Positions 15,721 through 23,127 of a DNA stretch of 24,505 nucleotides are shown here, in pieces. The stretch comes from Deltaproteobacteria bacterium (lineage in GTDB: Bacteria; Desulfobacterota; DSM-4660; Desulfatiglandales; HGW-15), in the NCBI GenBank assembly GCA_019308985.1, contig JAFDHB010000038.1:1-24505 (forward strand). Direction: 5' to 3'. The notes below the pieces were generated by a model. That model saw only the letters and a list, made by a program, of their open reading frames with translations. It was not told the origin of the DNA and did no database searches. The position numbers and the translations under genes were made by a program. Position 1 is the first letter of the stretch. The number at the start of each line of letters is the position of its first letter.

Positions 15721-16182
15721 GTGGAAGCCAAAGAACCCAAATTCTTGGTGGATGTCATGTTGGGCAAGTTGGCCAAATGGCTTCGGATCCTGGGTTACGA
15801 CACCGAGTACGTGAAATCCACCTCTGCCCAAGGCATACCCAAGTCCACTCTTGCAGGGAGGATCCTCTTGACCCGCAAAAAGGATGCGGCGGGAGAAACA
15901 CGGGACTACATCTTGATCCGTTCAGAAAGACTGGATGAACAGCTCAGGCAGCTCAGGGAATCCGGCCTTAAGCCCGATAGATCAAGATGGTTTACCAGGT
16001 GTTTGAAATGTAATCGACTCCTGCAAAGGGCCGATCTTGAGCAGGCAAGGGACTCGGTACCTGATTATGTCTTGTATGAAAACGGCAGCGAGATACGGTT
16101 TTGCACCTCTTGCATGCGCTATTACTGGCCAGGGAGTCACAGGGAAAAAATGGTGCTTAAGCTGGCGAACTTGGGATTTTGA
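15721..16182 (+). CDS. Mut7-C domain RNase-like protein (PIN-like plus zinc ribbon)
   Basis: This 153-aa protein belongs to the Mut7-C (DUF82) family, PIN-like putative nucleases. The N-terminal half carries FLVDVMLGKLAKWLRILGYD, the family hallmark with a conserved Asp. The C-terminal half has two Cys pairs, RCLKCNRLL and RFCTSCMRYYWPGSH, which form a zinc ribbon. RNA cleavage is inferred from the family and is not established for the bacterial members. A longer frame from a TTG at 15685 exists, but GTG 15721 has a good GGGGAGAA site and begins just before the conserved domain. The gene is monocistronic and faces the histone-like gene across a shared terminator. Confidence 0.85.
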   Translation: MEAKEPKFLVDVMLGKLAKWLRILGYDTEYVKSTSAQGIPKSTLAGRILLTRKKDAAGETRDYILIRSERLDEQLRQLRESGLKPDRSRWFTRCLKCNRLLQRADLEQARDSVPDYVLYENGSEIRFCTSCMRYYWPGSHREKMVLKLANLGF

Positions 16183-16204
16183 GGCCCCCTAGCCTCAAAA
16201 AGAC

Positions 16205-16235
16205 AAAAAAGGGCCTGACCAGCAAGGGTCAGCCC
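16205..16235 (-). terminator. Intrinsic terminator for the histone-like gene
   Basis: GGGCCTGACC and GGGTCAGCCC pair with a single bulged C around a short loop (16211-16235). On the minus strand the stem is followed directly by TTTTTT (16210-16205). It lies between two convergent genes and may also slow transcription arriving from the plus-strand side. Confidence 0.8.
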
Positions 16236-16272
16236 TCCCGGTTTGCGTAAAACCTTTTCCCTGATTGGTCTC

Positions 16273-16482
16273 TTATCTCTTCCTTGACCTGGACGACGCC
16301 TTGGCCTTTCTCCTGGCGGGGGCTTTCTTCTTCGGCTTTGCCTTTTCCGCAGCCTTAGCTTTCTTGAGCTGTGCTTCTAGTTTTTTGATCTTGGCTTTTG
16401 TCGCTGTGACGTCCTTATTAAGCTTTGTCAACTTTTTCTTTGCCTGTCCCATCCTGTATTGGATTTGTTTAGCAGTCGCCAT
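16273..16482 (-). CDS. Small lysine/alanine-rich histone H1-like protein
   Basis: This 69-aa very basic protein has two parts. An N-terminal helical, coiled-coil-like segment (about 8-48) has alternating Lys and hydrophobic residues. The C-terminal tail (about 45-69), with KPKKKAPARRKAK and SSRSRKR, resembles the tails of bacterial H1-like proteins such as Hc1. I infer nucleic-acid binding, probably chromosome or RNA compaction. The gene has a clear ribosome site (GGAAAGGAGAG), its own strong promoter and a strong terminator, which together support a real, probably abundant product. Low complexity means homology alone would not identify it. Confidence 0.75.
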   Translation of the reverse strand: MATAKQIQYRMGQAKKKLTKLNKDVTATKAKIKKLEAQLKKAKAAEKAKPKKKAPARRKAKASSRSRKR

Positions 16483-16529
16483 AGTCTCTCCTTTCCTGTT
16501 GGTTTGATAAAAAGCATATTGTGGGAATG

Positions 16530-16558
16530 ATAATATATTAAGAATAATAAAAAGTCAA
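16530..16558 (-). promoter_or_regulatory. Strong promoter for the histone-like gene
   Basis: On the minus strand, -35 TTGACT (16558-16553) and -10 TATTAT (16535-16530) are 17 nt apart in a very AT-rich spacer. The predicted start is near 16523, about 40 nt before the ATG at 16482. Confidence 0.7.
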
Positions 16559-16800
16559 GAAAATACATGCCTTTGATAACAAAGCAAAGGTAAACTATAT
16601 TAGATTTCGCTCCATACTCGTATCTAATGAGGTTGCTTCTATAGATTAGTTCATTAGGGTTGAAAGAGCTTTTGCATAATAAATGAAAAAAAATGCAGCT
16701 AATAAAGGAAGGGCTATAATTCCTGTCCAACGGCAAACTAAACTTGATGGGCAGTCAGGGATGATCGGGGAGTTCACTATGTGGGATGGGGATTTCCCTG
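16559..16800. other. AT-rich intergenic region
   Basis: This is the rest of the 318-nt gap between the histone-like gene and the 3' end of cobS. I see no gene, no clear cobS terminator and no repeat shared with other parts of the window. Small open frames on both strands lack ribosome sites. Confidence 0.4.
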
Positions 16801-17604
16801 TCAGCCCAAGAGAATGGTCCATGGCCAATAGATCACTGAGAGGGGGAACAAGAGGACATGGAGAAAGAGCAAGACCACCTCCAGGGTGACGAGGGCCATG
16901 CCAAGGAGGTCACCGGTAAACCCGCCGAAGTCTCTCTTGAAAATTGACCTGAAAGCCTTTGATAGGGCCCATCCCATCGCAAAAGAGACAACGCCAAGGA
17001 GACCGAACAAGACACAAATGCCCAGCGAAAGCAGATGGGCCTTCAGTCTGTGGGACTGGGTGACACCTTGAGAAAAGGGCTGACCCATGCCTTGTCCTGA
17101 TGACCTTGCATATGGCAGCGTAATCACCAGCTCTACGGCTATATCCCGTGAAAGCACCATGACAAGAACCAGGCGCAATATCGATCCCTGAGACAGAATC
17201 CTTTCCATGGCCGACCACCTTGCCAGGAGAACGGTCACCAGGGCTATGACACCGAAGGCCCCAACATGTGGGTCTTTCATGGTTGAAAGCTTCGTTTCCC
17301 TGTCCCCGCCCTTGCCGATTGCGTCTGCCCAGTCTGCGAGACCGTCCAGGTGAAGGCCGCGCGTCATGATGATATCCGCCGTGATCAGGACAAGGGCGCC
17401 GCCCCACGACCATTCCGGTGCCAGTATTCCCATCCATGTGACCCCCAAGAAATAGTGAATAAGTCCAAGCATGAGCCCTACACAGGGAAACCATGGCAGG
17501 GAGTCAGGAAAGGTGCCCCCTTCTCCACCTGGAACGGGGAAGACGGTCAACGTCCTTAAGGCGGTAACCAGCCCTCCAAGGCCCTTTTTCTTGTCGCCAT
17601 GCAT
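16801..17604 (-). CDS. cobS: Adenosylcobinamide-GDP ribazoletransferase (cobalamin synthase)
   Basis: CobS/CobV (267 aa) joins adenosylcobinamide-GDP and alpha-ribazole at the inner membrane, the last assembly step of the cobalamin nucleotide loop. The signature TRGLHLDGLADWADAIG, followed by KGGDRE, and the C-terminal GGFTGDLLGMA are present, along with several hydrophobic membrane segments. I chose ATG 17604 because GGAGGG lies just upstream, whereas the ATG at 17616 has no ribosome site. It follows cobT by 26 nt and is under the same B12 riboswitch. cobU and cobC are not in the window. Confidence 0.93.
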   Translation of the reverse strand: MHGDKKKGLGGLVTALRTLTVFPVPGGEGGTFPDSLPWFPCVGLMLGLIHYFLGVTWMGILAPEWSWGGALVLITADIIMTRGLHLDGLADWADAIGKGGDRETKLSTMKDPHVGAFGVIALVTVLLARWSAMERILSQGSILRLVLVMVLSRDIAVELVITLPYARSSGQGMGQPFSQGVTQSHRLKAHLLSLGICVLFGLLGVVSFAMGWALSKAFRSIFKRDFGGFTGDLLGMALVTLEVVLLFLHVLLFPLSVIYWPWTILLG

Positions 17605-17630
17605 CGTGCCCTCCATTCCATGAAAAAACT

Positions 17631-18683
17631 TTAGGCTCCCGGCTCGATACCCGCTTCCTCAAAGGTGGACATGTCGTTGAAAATCATGAATGAGTCCTCC
17701 ATGATCTGCATGGCAATCGCTGCTCCCGTGCCCTCTCCAAGCCTGAGATCCAGGTCGAGCATCGGTCGGATTCTCTCTGCTTCAAAGAATGCCCCGTGTC
17801 CTTTTTCCAAAGACCTATGGGAAAAGAAGAGATAATCGCGCACCAGGGGATTCAAGCGCATGGCAACCAGTGCGCCTGCACTGGAGATGAATCCGTCTAC
17901 CATGACTGCCATCCGGTTTGCTGCACCGCCCAAGCATAGACCGCATATACCGGCTATCTCCAATCCTCCTAGCGCTGCGAGTATAGAGACAGGGTCTTTC
18001 AAGAGATGGCGGTTCTTTTCCAGCGCCTTCTCTATTATCTTGACCTTCTCTTGATATCCCTCCTCATCAAGTCCCGTACCCCTTCCCGCCACCTCCGAGG
18101 GATCAAGACCCAGTATCGCGGCAAAGATCGCCGCCGAAGGTGTGGTATTGCCGATGCCCATTTCACCGGTAGCAACCATTTCCGTGCCGCTCCCTTTCGC
18201 CTTCTCCGCCATCTCAATACCGACCTCAATGGCCCTTTCCGCTTCTTCTATTTCCATTGCCGGTCCCAGGGCTATGTTGCGTGCCCCCCTTCTCACGTTT
18301 CTTCTGATCAGCCCCCCGTCATCTCCCAGGTCCTGTTTCATTCCTATGTCAATAATAGAGACCTTTGCGCCGGCACTCCTTGCAAGTACGTTGATAGCGG
18401 CCCTATCTCCCAAGAAGGTCTTTACCATCAAGGCGGTGACCTCCTGGGGATAGGCGCTGACCCCTTCATTTACCACGTCATGGTCCCCCACAAAGACAAA
18501 GACCTCCTTGCCCGGCATAGATATGGGAATCTGTCTTCTGATGGCCACGTAGCGCGCGGCGAGGGTCTCCAGCATTCCCAGGCTTCCCCTCGGTTTAGTT
18601 AGGTTGTCCAACCTCTCCCTTGCCTTTGTCATCCACTCCTGCGACACAGGCGAAATCCTATCAATCGTCTCCCTTAGTTTCAT
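17631..18683 (-). CDS. cobT: Nicotinate-nucleotide--dimethylbenzimidazole phosphoribosyltransferase
   Basis: CobT (350 aa) makes alpha-ribazole phosphate from a lower-ligand base such as dimethylbenzimidazole and nicotinate mononucleotide. Visible motifs are NLTKPRGSLG near the N-terminus, GEMGIGNTTPSAA in the middle and LGEGTGAA, whose Glu is residue 317, the same number as the catalytic Glu of the Salmonella enzyme. The frame extends 20 codons further upstream, but ATG 18683 has a GGGAGG site and gives the normal length. It is the first gene after the riboswitch and terminator. The lower base actually used cannot be read from the sequence. Confidence 0.95.
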   Translation of the reverse strand: MKLRETIDRISPVSQEWMTKARERLDNLTKPRGSLGMLETLAARYVAIRRQIPISMPGKEVFVFVGDHDVVNEGVSAYPQEVTALMVKTFLGDRAAINVLARSAGAKVSIIDIGMKQDLGDDGGLIRRNVRRGARNIALGPAMEIEEAERAIEVGIEMAEKAKGSGTEMVATGEMGIGNTTPSAAIFAAILGLDPSEVAGRGTGLDEEGYQEKVKIIEKALEKNRHLLKDPVSILAALGGLEIAGICGLCLGGAANRMAVMVDGFISSAGALVAMRLNPLVRDYLFFSHRSLEKGHGAFFEAERIRPMLDLDLRLGEGTGAAIAMQIMEDSFMIFNDMSTFEEAGIEPGA

Positions 18684-18747
18684 ATCAATTCCTCCCTTCA
18701 GTGATCTTCTCGTAGATGCCTTTGTGTTGTTTCCGTTCCCCACGAAG

Positions 18748-18793
18748 AAAAAACCCCACCCAGGCAGGGAATACTCCCTGACCAGGATGGGGT
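18748..18793 (-). terminator. Riboswitch-controlled intrinsic terminator
   Basis: A long, nearly perfect stem (ACCCCATCC...AGGGA with TCCCTGCC...GGGGT) around a 4-nt loop is followed on the minus strand by TTTTTTC. It lies between the B12 riboswitch and cobT, so B12 probably controls the operon by premature termination. Confidence 0.88.
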
Positions 18794-18819
18794 AATGGCG
18801 TCACCATCCTTAACTTATC

Positions 18820-19092
18820 CCATGACAGGCAGGTCTTCTGGCTTTCCCGTCCCACGTTCGCCTTCCCGCCCGCACTTGCGGACAGTGACTTTTCATCCCG
18901 CCTTTGCGCCCCTGCTTTTAGAGGCTCGATTTGCCCAGGCAAGGATCGCCCCGCAGGAACTTCACGTGGGAGCCGTCATGCATCACTGCATGCCGGGATC
19001 ACAGCATCGGCCATAATGCGACGGATTCGCACCGTCTTCCCTTTTCACCCGCTCTCCCTCGAAGAACAGGAAGAGTCAGGCACCTGTCATGG
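18820..19092 (-). promoter_or_regulatory. Cobalamin (B12) riboswitch
   Basis: The B12 box AGCCAGAAGACCTGCC is present on the minus strand, within 18843-18823. Helix P1 is formed by CCATGACAGG (19092-19083) and CCTGTCATGG (18829-18820). The upstream half has the typical GGGAA...GGTGCGAATCC segment (around 19044-19015). Cobalamin binding would favour the terminator just downstream and shut off cobT-cobS. Confidence 0.95.
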
Positions 19093-19126
19093 CTCTAGAT
19101 TATGATCCATATCTCATTGAAGATCT

Positions 19127-19155
19127 TAAATACGAAATTCTTTGGAAAAAGTCAA
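19127..19155 (-). promoter_or_regulatory. Promoter of the riboswitch-cobT-cobS transcript
   Basis: On the minus strand, -35 TTGACT (19155-19150) and -10 TATTTA (19132-19127) are 17 nt apart. The predicted start near 19120 leaves about 28 nt before riboswitch helix P1. Confidence 0.55.
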
Positions 19156-19576
19156 GGGCCTGCATCACCTCTCTGCTGTCCCTATGCTTCTTTACCAAAA
19201 CCTCGCTCCGGCCAGAAGAATTCTGGCCCGGTACTGGCAGCGAACAAGGTAGAATCTCTGAAAACATCCATTCCTCCCCTCTTCATGCCGGTTATGTCTT
19301 GACTTTTTGACACGTGTTTATTTATGTTGAGAAATACGAAGGCGGTTCAGATTGTGAAAAATATCACCTAAAAGAAAGGGGGTGATGGATTTTTCTGGAA
19401 GCAGCGGAGTCTTGTAGAAGTCAGTGCTTGTTCTTGAACCTATAATCTAATCATCATGTACTGATCTTGTCTTATTTTTGATGACCTGCCATGCATGCGT
19501 GCAGACATGCGGAAGAGGGTTTTGAGCTCGAATATCCCGACTTTGTCTGCCTGCCCGAAAACAAAGGAGGAATCTG
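19156..19576. other. Intergenic region between the cob promoter and dodecin 1
   Basis: The region has a perfect 8-bp inverted repeat, GGCCAGAA-GAA-TTCTGGCC, at 19210-19228 with no T-tract. A plus-strand promoter candidate for dodecin 1 has TTGACT at 19299-19304 and TATGTT at 19323-19328. A lone TATAAT at 19441-19446 lacks a good -35. No gene is supported. The two divergent transcription units probably start here. Confidence 0.4.
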
Positions 19577-19789
19577 ATGGCCGGAAGCACTTATAAGATC
19601 ATTGAATTGGTCGGAACCAGTGACAAATCATGGGAGGAGGCAGCCAAGACTGCCGTGGAGACTGCCGGGGAGAGCCTGCGAGACCTTAGGGTGGCGGAGA
19701 TCACGAAACTGGATATGACAATAGAAAATGGGAAGGTCAGCAGGTACAGGGCAAGGGTGAATCTTTCCTTCAAGTACCAAAAAGAGTAG
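19577..19789 (+). CDS. Dodecin-family protein 1, lacking the flavin-stacking Trp
   Basis: This 70-aa protein is a dodecin by length and pattern: YKIIELVGTSDKSWEEAA, a helix, then paired strands ending in SFKYQKE. Classical dodecins form hollow dodecamers that store flavin between a Trp (in LRWFEV) and a Gln (in YQV). Here those positions read LRVAEI and YRARV, so both flavin contacts are missing. It probably keeps the fold but binds another ligand or CoA only. The start is supported by AAAGGAGG. A hairpin without a T-run follows the stop. Confidence 0.88.
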   Translation: MAGSTYKIIELVGTSDKSWEEAAKTAVETAGESLRDLRVAEITKLDMTIENGKVSRYRARVNLSFKYQKE

Positions 19790-19801
19790 TTTTGGACAAA
19801 G

Positions 19802-19824
19802 GGGGTCCGATCTGATCGGGCCCC
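19802..19824 (+). other. Hairpin after dodecin 1
   Basis: GGGGTCCG and CGGGCCCC pair over 8 bp (one T-G pair) around a 7-nt loop, 12 nt after the stop. No T-tract follows. It could protect the 3' end of the mRNA or be a weak terminator. Confidence 0.4.
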
Positions 19825-19934
19825 GATTATGGGACATGCTGAAAGTTCTTGATGCTGTTCCCCGAAGACTCGATTTTCGGTTTGGGACATGAACAGATAA
19901 TAGTACACCAGGGTCCGCAGTTCGATAGGTAAAC

Positions 19935-20552
19935 ATGGATAACTCCCACCAAAGATTGACCGTACTGGATCAAATCACATCCTCTGACAGGGTCAGGAGA
20001 AAGATCATTGACGCCGCTAGTGCCTTGTATGCGCAGAAGGGCTATACCGCCACCTCTATAGAAGAAATCTCTGAGCGCGCCGGTGTAAGTCTGCCCGTTA
20101 CCTACCACTACGTAAAGAAGAAATCGGAAATAATGAAGATGATCATGGAGGATATGCTCAAGGCATTCAGGGAAAGCCTCCTTGGAGAGTTGAGGGCAGC
20201 TCATGATCCCAAAGAAAAGCTTTCTATCGCTGTCAGGCTGTACTTCAGGATCACAGATCAAAATCGTGAAAAGGTTCTCCTCATGTACCAGAAATCAGGC
20301 TCCCTTGATAGGGAAGCCAAGTCTCGAATAATGCAACTCGAGGTCGACCTGTCTGAGATCTTTTCTGCCATAATCAAGGAGGGGATACAAGAGCACACTT
20401 TCAAGAAGGTGGATTTCGATCTTATGTCTTACAATATCATAATGATGGCGCACATGTGGGTCTTGAAGAGATGGCATTTCAAGAATCGTTTGAGCCTCCA
20501 ACAATATATTGATCTTCAGATCTCTTCCATCCTGGATGCCCTTCTTTCTTGA
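19935..20552 (+). CDS. TetR/AcrR-family transcriptional regulator
   Basis: This 205-aa protein has a TetR helix-turn-helix at about residues 20-66: KIIDAASALYAQKGY, TSIEEISERAGVS, then TYHYVKKKSEI. The helical ligand-binding region fills the rest. The effector is unknown. A C-terminal domain of this type is common in regulators of fatty-acid or acyl-CoA metabolism, but I cannot assign it. The ribosome site (AGG in TAGGTAAAC) is weak. It is convergent with rsmG and has no obvious target gene beside it. No palindromic operator could be tied to it. Confidence 0.88.
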   Translation: MDNSHQRLTVLDQITSSDRVRRKIIDAASALYAQKGYTATSIEEISERAGVSLPVTYHYVKKKSEIMKMIMEDMLKAFRESLLGELRAAHDPKEKLSIAVRLYFRITDQNREKVLLMYQKSGSLDREAKSRIMQLEVDLSEIFSAIIKEGIQEHTFKKVDFDLMSYNIIMMAHMWVLKRWHFKNRLSLQQYIDLQISSILDALLS

Positions 20553-20604
20553 CATCTCTCCGATTTGAGATACATACACTCTCAGCCCGCCTATGTAATG
20601 TGGA

Positions 20605-21351
20605 TCAAGTTCTTGAGTTATACACGTCCCCCGGGCCCTGTGGGGATGTCTTCTTAAATATCAAGATATGCCTCTTCGACCCCTTTTCCGGCAAGACATA
20701 GGGGATCTTCTGATAAAGGATCAGGCCATATCTTTCCATTACCTCCTCGCATCGGCCTATCAGCCCGTCGATGCGCTGTCCCTGGAAACTTAAAAGCACG
20801 CCTTCCTCCAACAGATGGGGGGCGGCCAATTCTATCGTCTTTCCAAGATCCGCCACGCCGCGGGCCGTGACGACCTGATATCCACCTAGGGTCTTCGCAC
20901 TGCCCCTCCTCTCCACTCTACCATGAACAACCTTGATGTCCCTCAAACCCAGCAGCCTGATAACGTGGCGCAAGAAATTGACTTTCTTCTGTCTGGATTC
21001 CACCAGTACCACTCTCAAGTCCGGTCTACAGATCTTTAATGGCAAACCGGGGAAGCCGGCTCCGGTTCCGATGTCCAGGACGGTTCCACCTGCCGGAAGA
21101 AGTGGGGCAGGTATGATGGATTCAAGGAAAAGTTCCAGAACGATTCCGCGCCTCGAAGAGATACCTGTAAGGTTTATTCTCCTGTTCCACTGCCACAATT
21201 CATCTAAGTAGATCCGAAACCGGTCCTCTTGCGCTCCTGATACCCTGATGCCGAATTCCAAAGCATTCCGGACGAGTGGATGGAGATGGTCTTCACGGGG
21301 CTCATCTCTGCTACTCCTGCCGGTCCTGTCTTTTATCGAATGGTTATTCAC
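20605..21351 (-). CDS. rsmG: 16S rRNA (guanine527-N7)-methyltransferase
   Basis: RsmG/GidB (248 aa) methylates N7 of G527 in 16S rRNA, using AdoMet. The core motif VLDIGTGAGFPGLPL and VVLVESRQKKVNFLRH are clear, as is VTARGVADL further on. The N-terminal ~35 residues are poorly conserved. The GTG at 21351 is the only long start and lacks a good ribosome site, so the true start could be internal. It is often next to the parA/parB or mnmG genes near the origin, but none are seen here. Confidence 0.92.
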   Translation of the reverse strand: MNNHSIKDRTGRSSRDEPREDHLHPLVRNALEFGIRVSGAQEDRFRIYLDELWQWNRRINLTGISSRRGIVLELFLESIIPAPLLPAGGTVLDIGTGAGFPGLPLKICRPDLRVVLVESRQKKVNFLRHVIRLLGLRDIKVVHGRVERRGSAKTLGGYQVVTARGVADLGKTIELAAPHLLEEGVLLSFQGQRIDGLIGRCEEVMERYGLILYQKIPYVLPEKGSKRHILIFKKTSPQGPGDVYNSRT

Positions 21352-21372
21352 AACAAAATGATTGATTTTTTT

Positions 21373-21389
21373 ACCTAACTCGGTTAGGT
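21373..21389. repeat. Operator-like inverted repeat upstream of rsmG
   Basis: ACCTAAC and GTTAGGT flank a 3-nt TCG, a perfect 7-bp dyad 22 nt upstream of the rsmG start. On the plus strand it is followed by TTTTAT. It could be a regulator site or part of a small hairpin. The rest of 21352-21608 shows no gene. Confidence 0.45.
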
Positions 21390-21608
21390 TTTATATCGTA
21401 GTTTGGTAATCCTAGTTTTGATTGCGCACTCTGTCAAGGATACCAGGAAGGGTCAAGGGCATCCTCCTGATGTTTAGAGGGTGTGCTTCAGCACGTTGTC
21501 ATTTTTTCAAAGGCAAAGGGTTGATTACCTATTGTTCAAGGGTCTGGGAACAGCGGTCCCAGTGGAGCCCTTCTTCTTTCATGCCGTCTCAAATGTACTA
21601 TGCGTAAC

Positions 21609-21797
21609 CCTAATCGAGCCAAAACTCGATCAGGCGTTATTTGTTAATCGTTATTGGTTATAGGTCTTGGAAGACCCATACCTGAAATGATATCTCACCC
21701 CTGGTAGAAATACAAGAGTGGCGATCAGGAAGGGTTGAATAACGGATAACAAGTAACTGGTAACGCCTAATTGAGGGTTTTTCGCTCAACTGAGGGT
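21609..21797. repeat. 190-nt intergenic repeat, copy 1, with heptad arms
   Basis: It matches 23705-23894 over its full length, at roughly 85-90% by eye. The left arm has four heptamers starting GTTA (21636-21663). The right arm has four heptamers ending TAAC (21737-21764). The arms are therefore complementary at their cores and can form a long hairpin. The outer ends (CCTAATCGAG... and ...CTCAACTGAGGG) are also imperfect inverted repeats. The centre contains GGTCTT/AAGACC. It lies about 50 nt upstream of dodecin 2 and encodes no protein. Confidence 0.85.
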
Positions 21798-21847
21798 AGC
21801 TCTTTTGCTAATTACACCAGTCTGTCGCGATTTTACGGAGGTGACAC

Positions 21848-22054
21848 ATGGAGCGGGTAGCCAGGGTATCGGAGATAATAGCTGGTTCACCGGTCAGCTT
21901 TGATGAGGCTATCAAGGCAGGATTTGAGCGCGCAAACCGAACACTAAGAAACATAACCGGGTTGAGGATACTGGAGATGCGTGTTGCTGTCGAAGACGGA
22001 AAAATAAAGGAATACCGAGTAAGGATGGAGGTTATCTTCGTCCTGGAAACATGA
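21848..22054 (+). CDS. Dodecin-family protein 2, lacking the flavin-stacking Trp
   Basis: This 68-aa dodecin homologue has VSEIIAGSPVSFDEAIKAGF in the first half and VEDGKIKEYRVRMEVIF in the second. As in the first dodecin, the usual LRWFEV is replaced (LRILEM) and the Gln of YQV is Arg (YRV), so the flavin-binding pair is absent. The two copies differ in most positions, so this is not a recent duplication. The ribosome site is GGAGGTG, well spaced. The gene follows copy 1 of the 190-nt repeat, and its promoter may lie in or before that repeat. Confidence 0.88.
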   Translation: MERVARVSEIIAGSPVSFDEAIKAGFERANRTLRNITGLRILEMRVAVEDGKIKEYRVRMEVIFVLET

Positions 22055-22254
22055 GATTGCGCTACAAGCTTTATTTACGTCCTGTTACTCGGACTCCTGC
22101 AGAAACCGCGAGGAAAGTTTTCAGAAGACCAGTCAAGAACTGCTCTCTGGCTTACCACCAGTACTAATGACCCTGCCCCCCGTGCAGCCTTTCCATTCCA
22201 AGAACATCGTCATCATCAGCGCGCTGAGGGGAAAATTTGAGAAAGGAAATTGTC

Positions 22255-22956
22255 ATGGCAAGAAAGGGGAAAGAAAAAAGGGGTCCTGCTGACAGCTACG
22301 GGGATTTTCTGGAGGACGTCGCCCAATTTGCCCGGGGAGAAAGGGAAAGGGCCTTTCTTGAAGGAATAACAGACGGACCTGGAGAGGAAGAGATCCCTGT
22401 AAATGTCGGGGAAAGGTTGAAAATGGCTCGGGAAAACAGAGGGCTTACCCTTCAGGATATTTCCCAAAGAACCGGCTTTGACATTGAGTTGCTGACCGGT
22501 ATCGAAGAAGGCAAGATCGCACCCCCTTTGGGGACCATAATCCGTCTCTCCAAGGCCCTGGAAATGAAAATGGGCTACTTCATTGCCGGAGATGAGGAAA
22601 AGGCCTATACCATTGTCAGGAGAAAGGACAGAAAGATAGTATCCAGGTACGACGCGAAAAAGGCCAAGTATTACGGGTACGAATATGAATCCCTTGCCCC
22701 TCACAAAAAGAACCGCCATATGGAGCCGTTTCTGGTGACGCTTCATCCTTCCAGGGCGGATGCAGAGAGATCTACCCACGACGGACAGGAGTTTATCTTT
22801 GTCTTGCAGGGGAGAGTCGAAGTACGGCTGGAAAATGATGTTCACGTGCTTGAACCTGGAGAGGCCATTTACTATGATTCTACGGTACCCCATCTGGTGA
22901 AATGTCACGGTGATGACCTAGCCAAGATCATTGCGGTACTTTATGCTGAAAAATAA
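22255..22956 (+). CDS. XRE-family regulator with C-terminal cupin domain
   Basis: This 233-aa protein combines an N-terminal charged lead, a lambda-repressor-like helix-turn-helix (about residues 50-110; GERLKMARENRGLTLQDISQRTGF then IEEGKIAPPLGTIIRLSKAL) and a C-terminal cupin_2 barrel (about 150-230; HDGQEFIFVLQGRVEV then PGEAIYYDSTVPH). Such proteins sense a small metabolite through the cupin and control a nearby gene. I chose ATG 22255 because AGAAAGGAA precedes it; the frame is open from a TTG at 22237. The stop TAA is followed, in the same frame, by 56 more coding-like codons (see 22957-23127). Confidence 0.88.
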   Translation: MARKGKEKRGPADSYGDFLEDVAQFARGERERAFLEGITDGPGEEEIPVNVGERLKMARENRGLTLQDISQRTGFDIELLTGIEEGKIAPPLGTIIRLSKALEMKMGYFIAGDEEKAYTIVRRKDRKIVSRYDAKKAKYYGYEYESLAPHKKNRHMEPFLVTLHPSRADAERSTHDGQEFIFVLQGRVEVRLENDVHVLEPGEAIYYDSTVPHLVKCHGDDLAKIIAVLYAEK

Positions 22957-23127
22957 ATATGCCTTCACCAGATCGGGGGCCACGAGAAGAAGTTCGGTGA
23001 CGATCACGTCTTCTTGGAACACCCCTTTTCCCAAAGAAGCTATAGGGGAGAGGTAACGAGAAACTGGCGTGAATCCTTGGAAGCCCCTATTGAGATCGCA
23101 CAGAAGGAGGAAGAGGCATTGAAATGA
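22957..23127 (+). pseudogene. In-frame coding-like stretch after the XRE-cupin stop
   Basis: Directly after the cupin gene's TAA the same frame stays open for 56 codons, with natural-looking composition (KKFGDDHVFLEHPFSQRSY, then a charged helix ending EEEALK). It ends in a TGA that overlaps the next ATG as ATGA, a typical coupling signal. No ATG, GTG or suitable ribosome site starts it. It is either the tail of a gene lost by deletion or, less likely, a readthrough extension. I do not recognise the family. Confidence 0.35.

Noticed and set aside
16428..16889. Small frames in the gap beside cobS and the histone-like gene
   Set aside because: They overlap the strong promoter or the cobS 3' end on the opposite strand and have no ribosome site or family.
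19210..19228. GGCCAGAA...TTCTGGCC as a second B12 box
   Set aside because: It shares only GCCAGAAGA with the box, by virtue of the palindrome, and none of the other riboswitch elements surround it.
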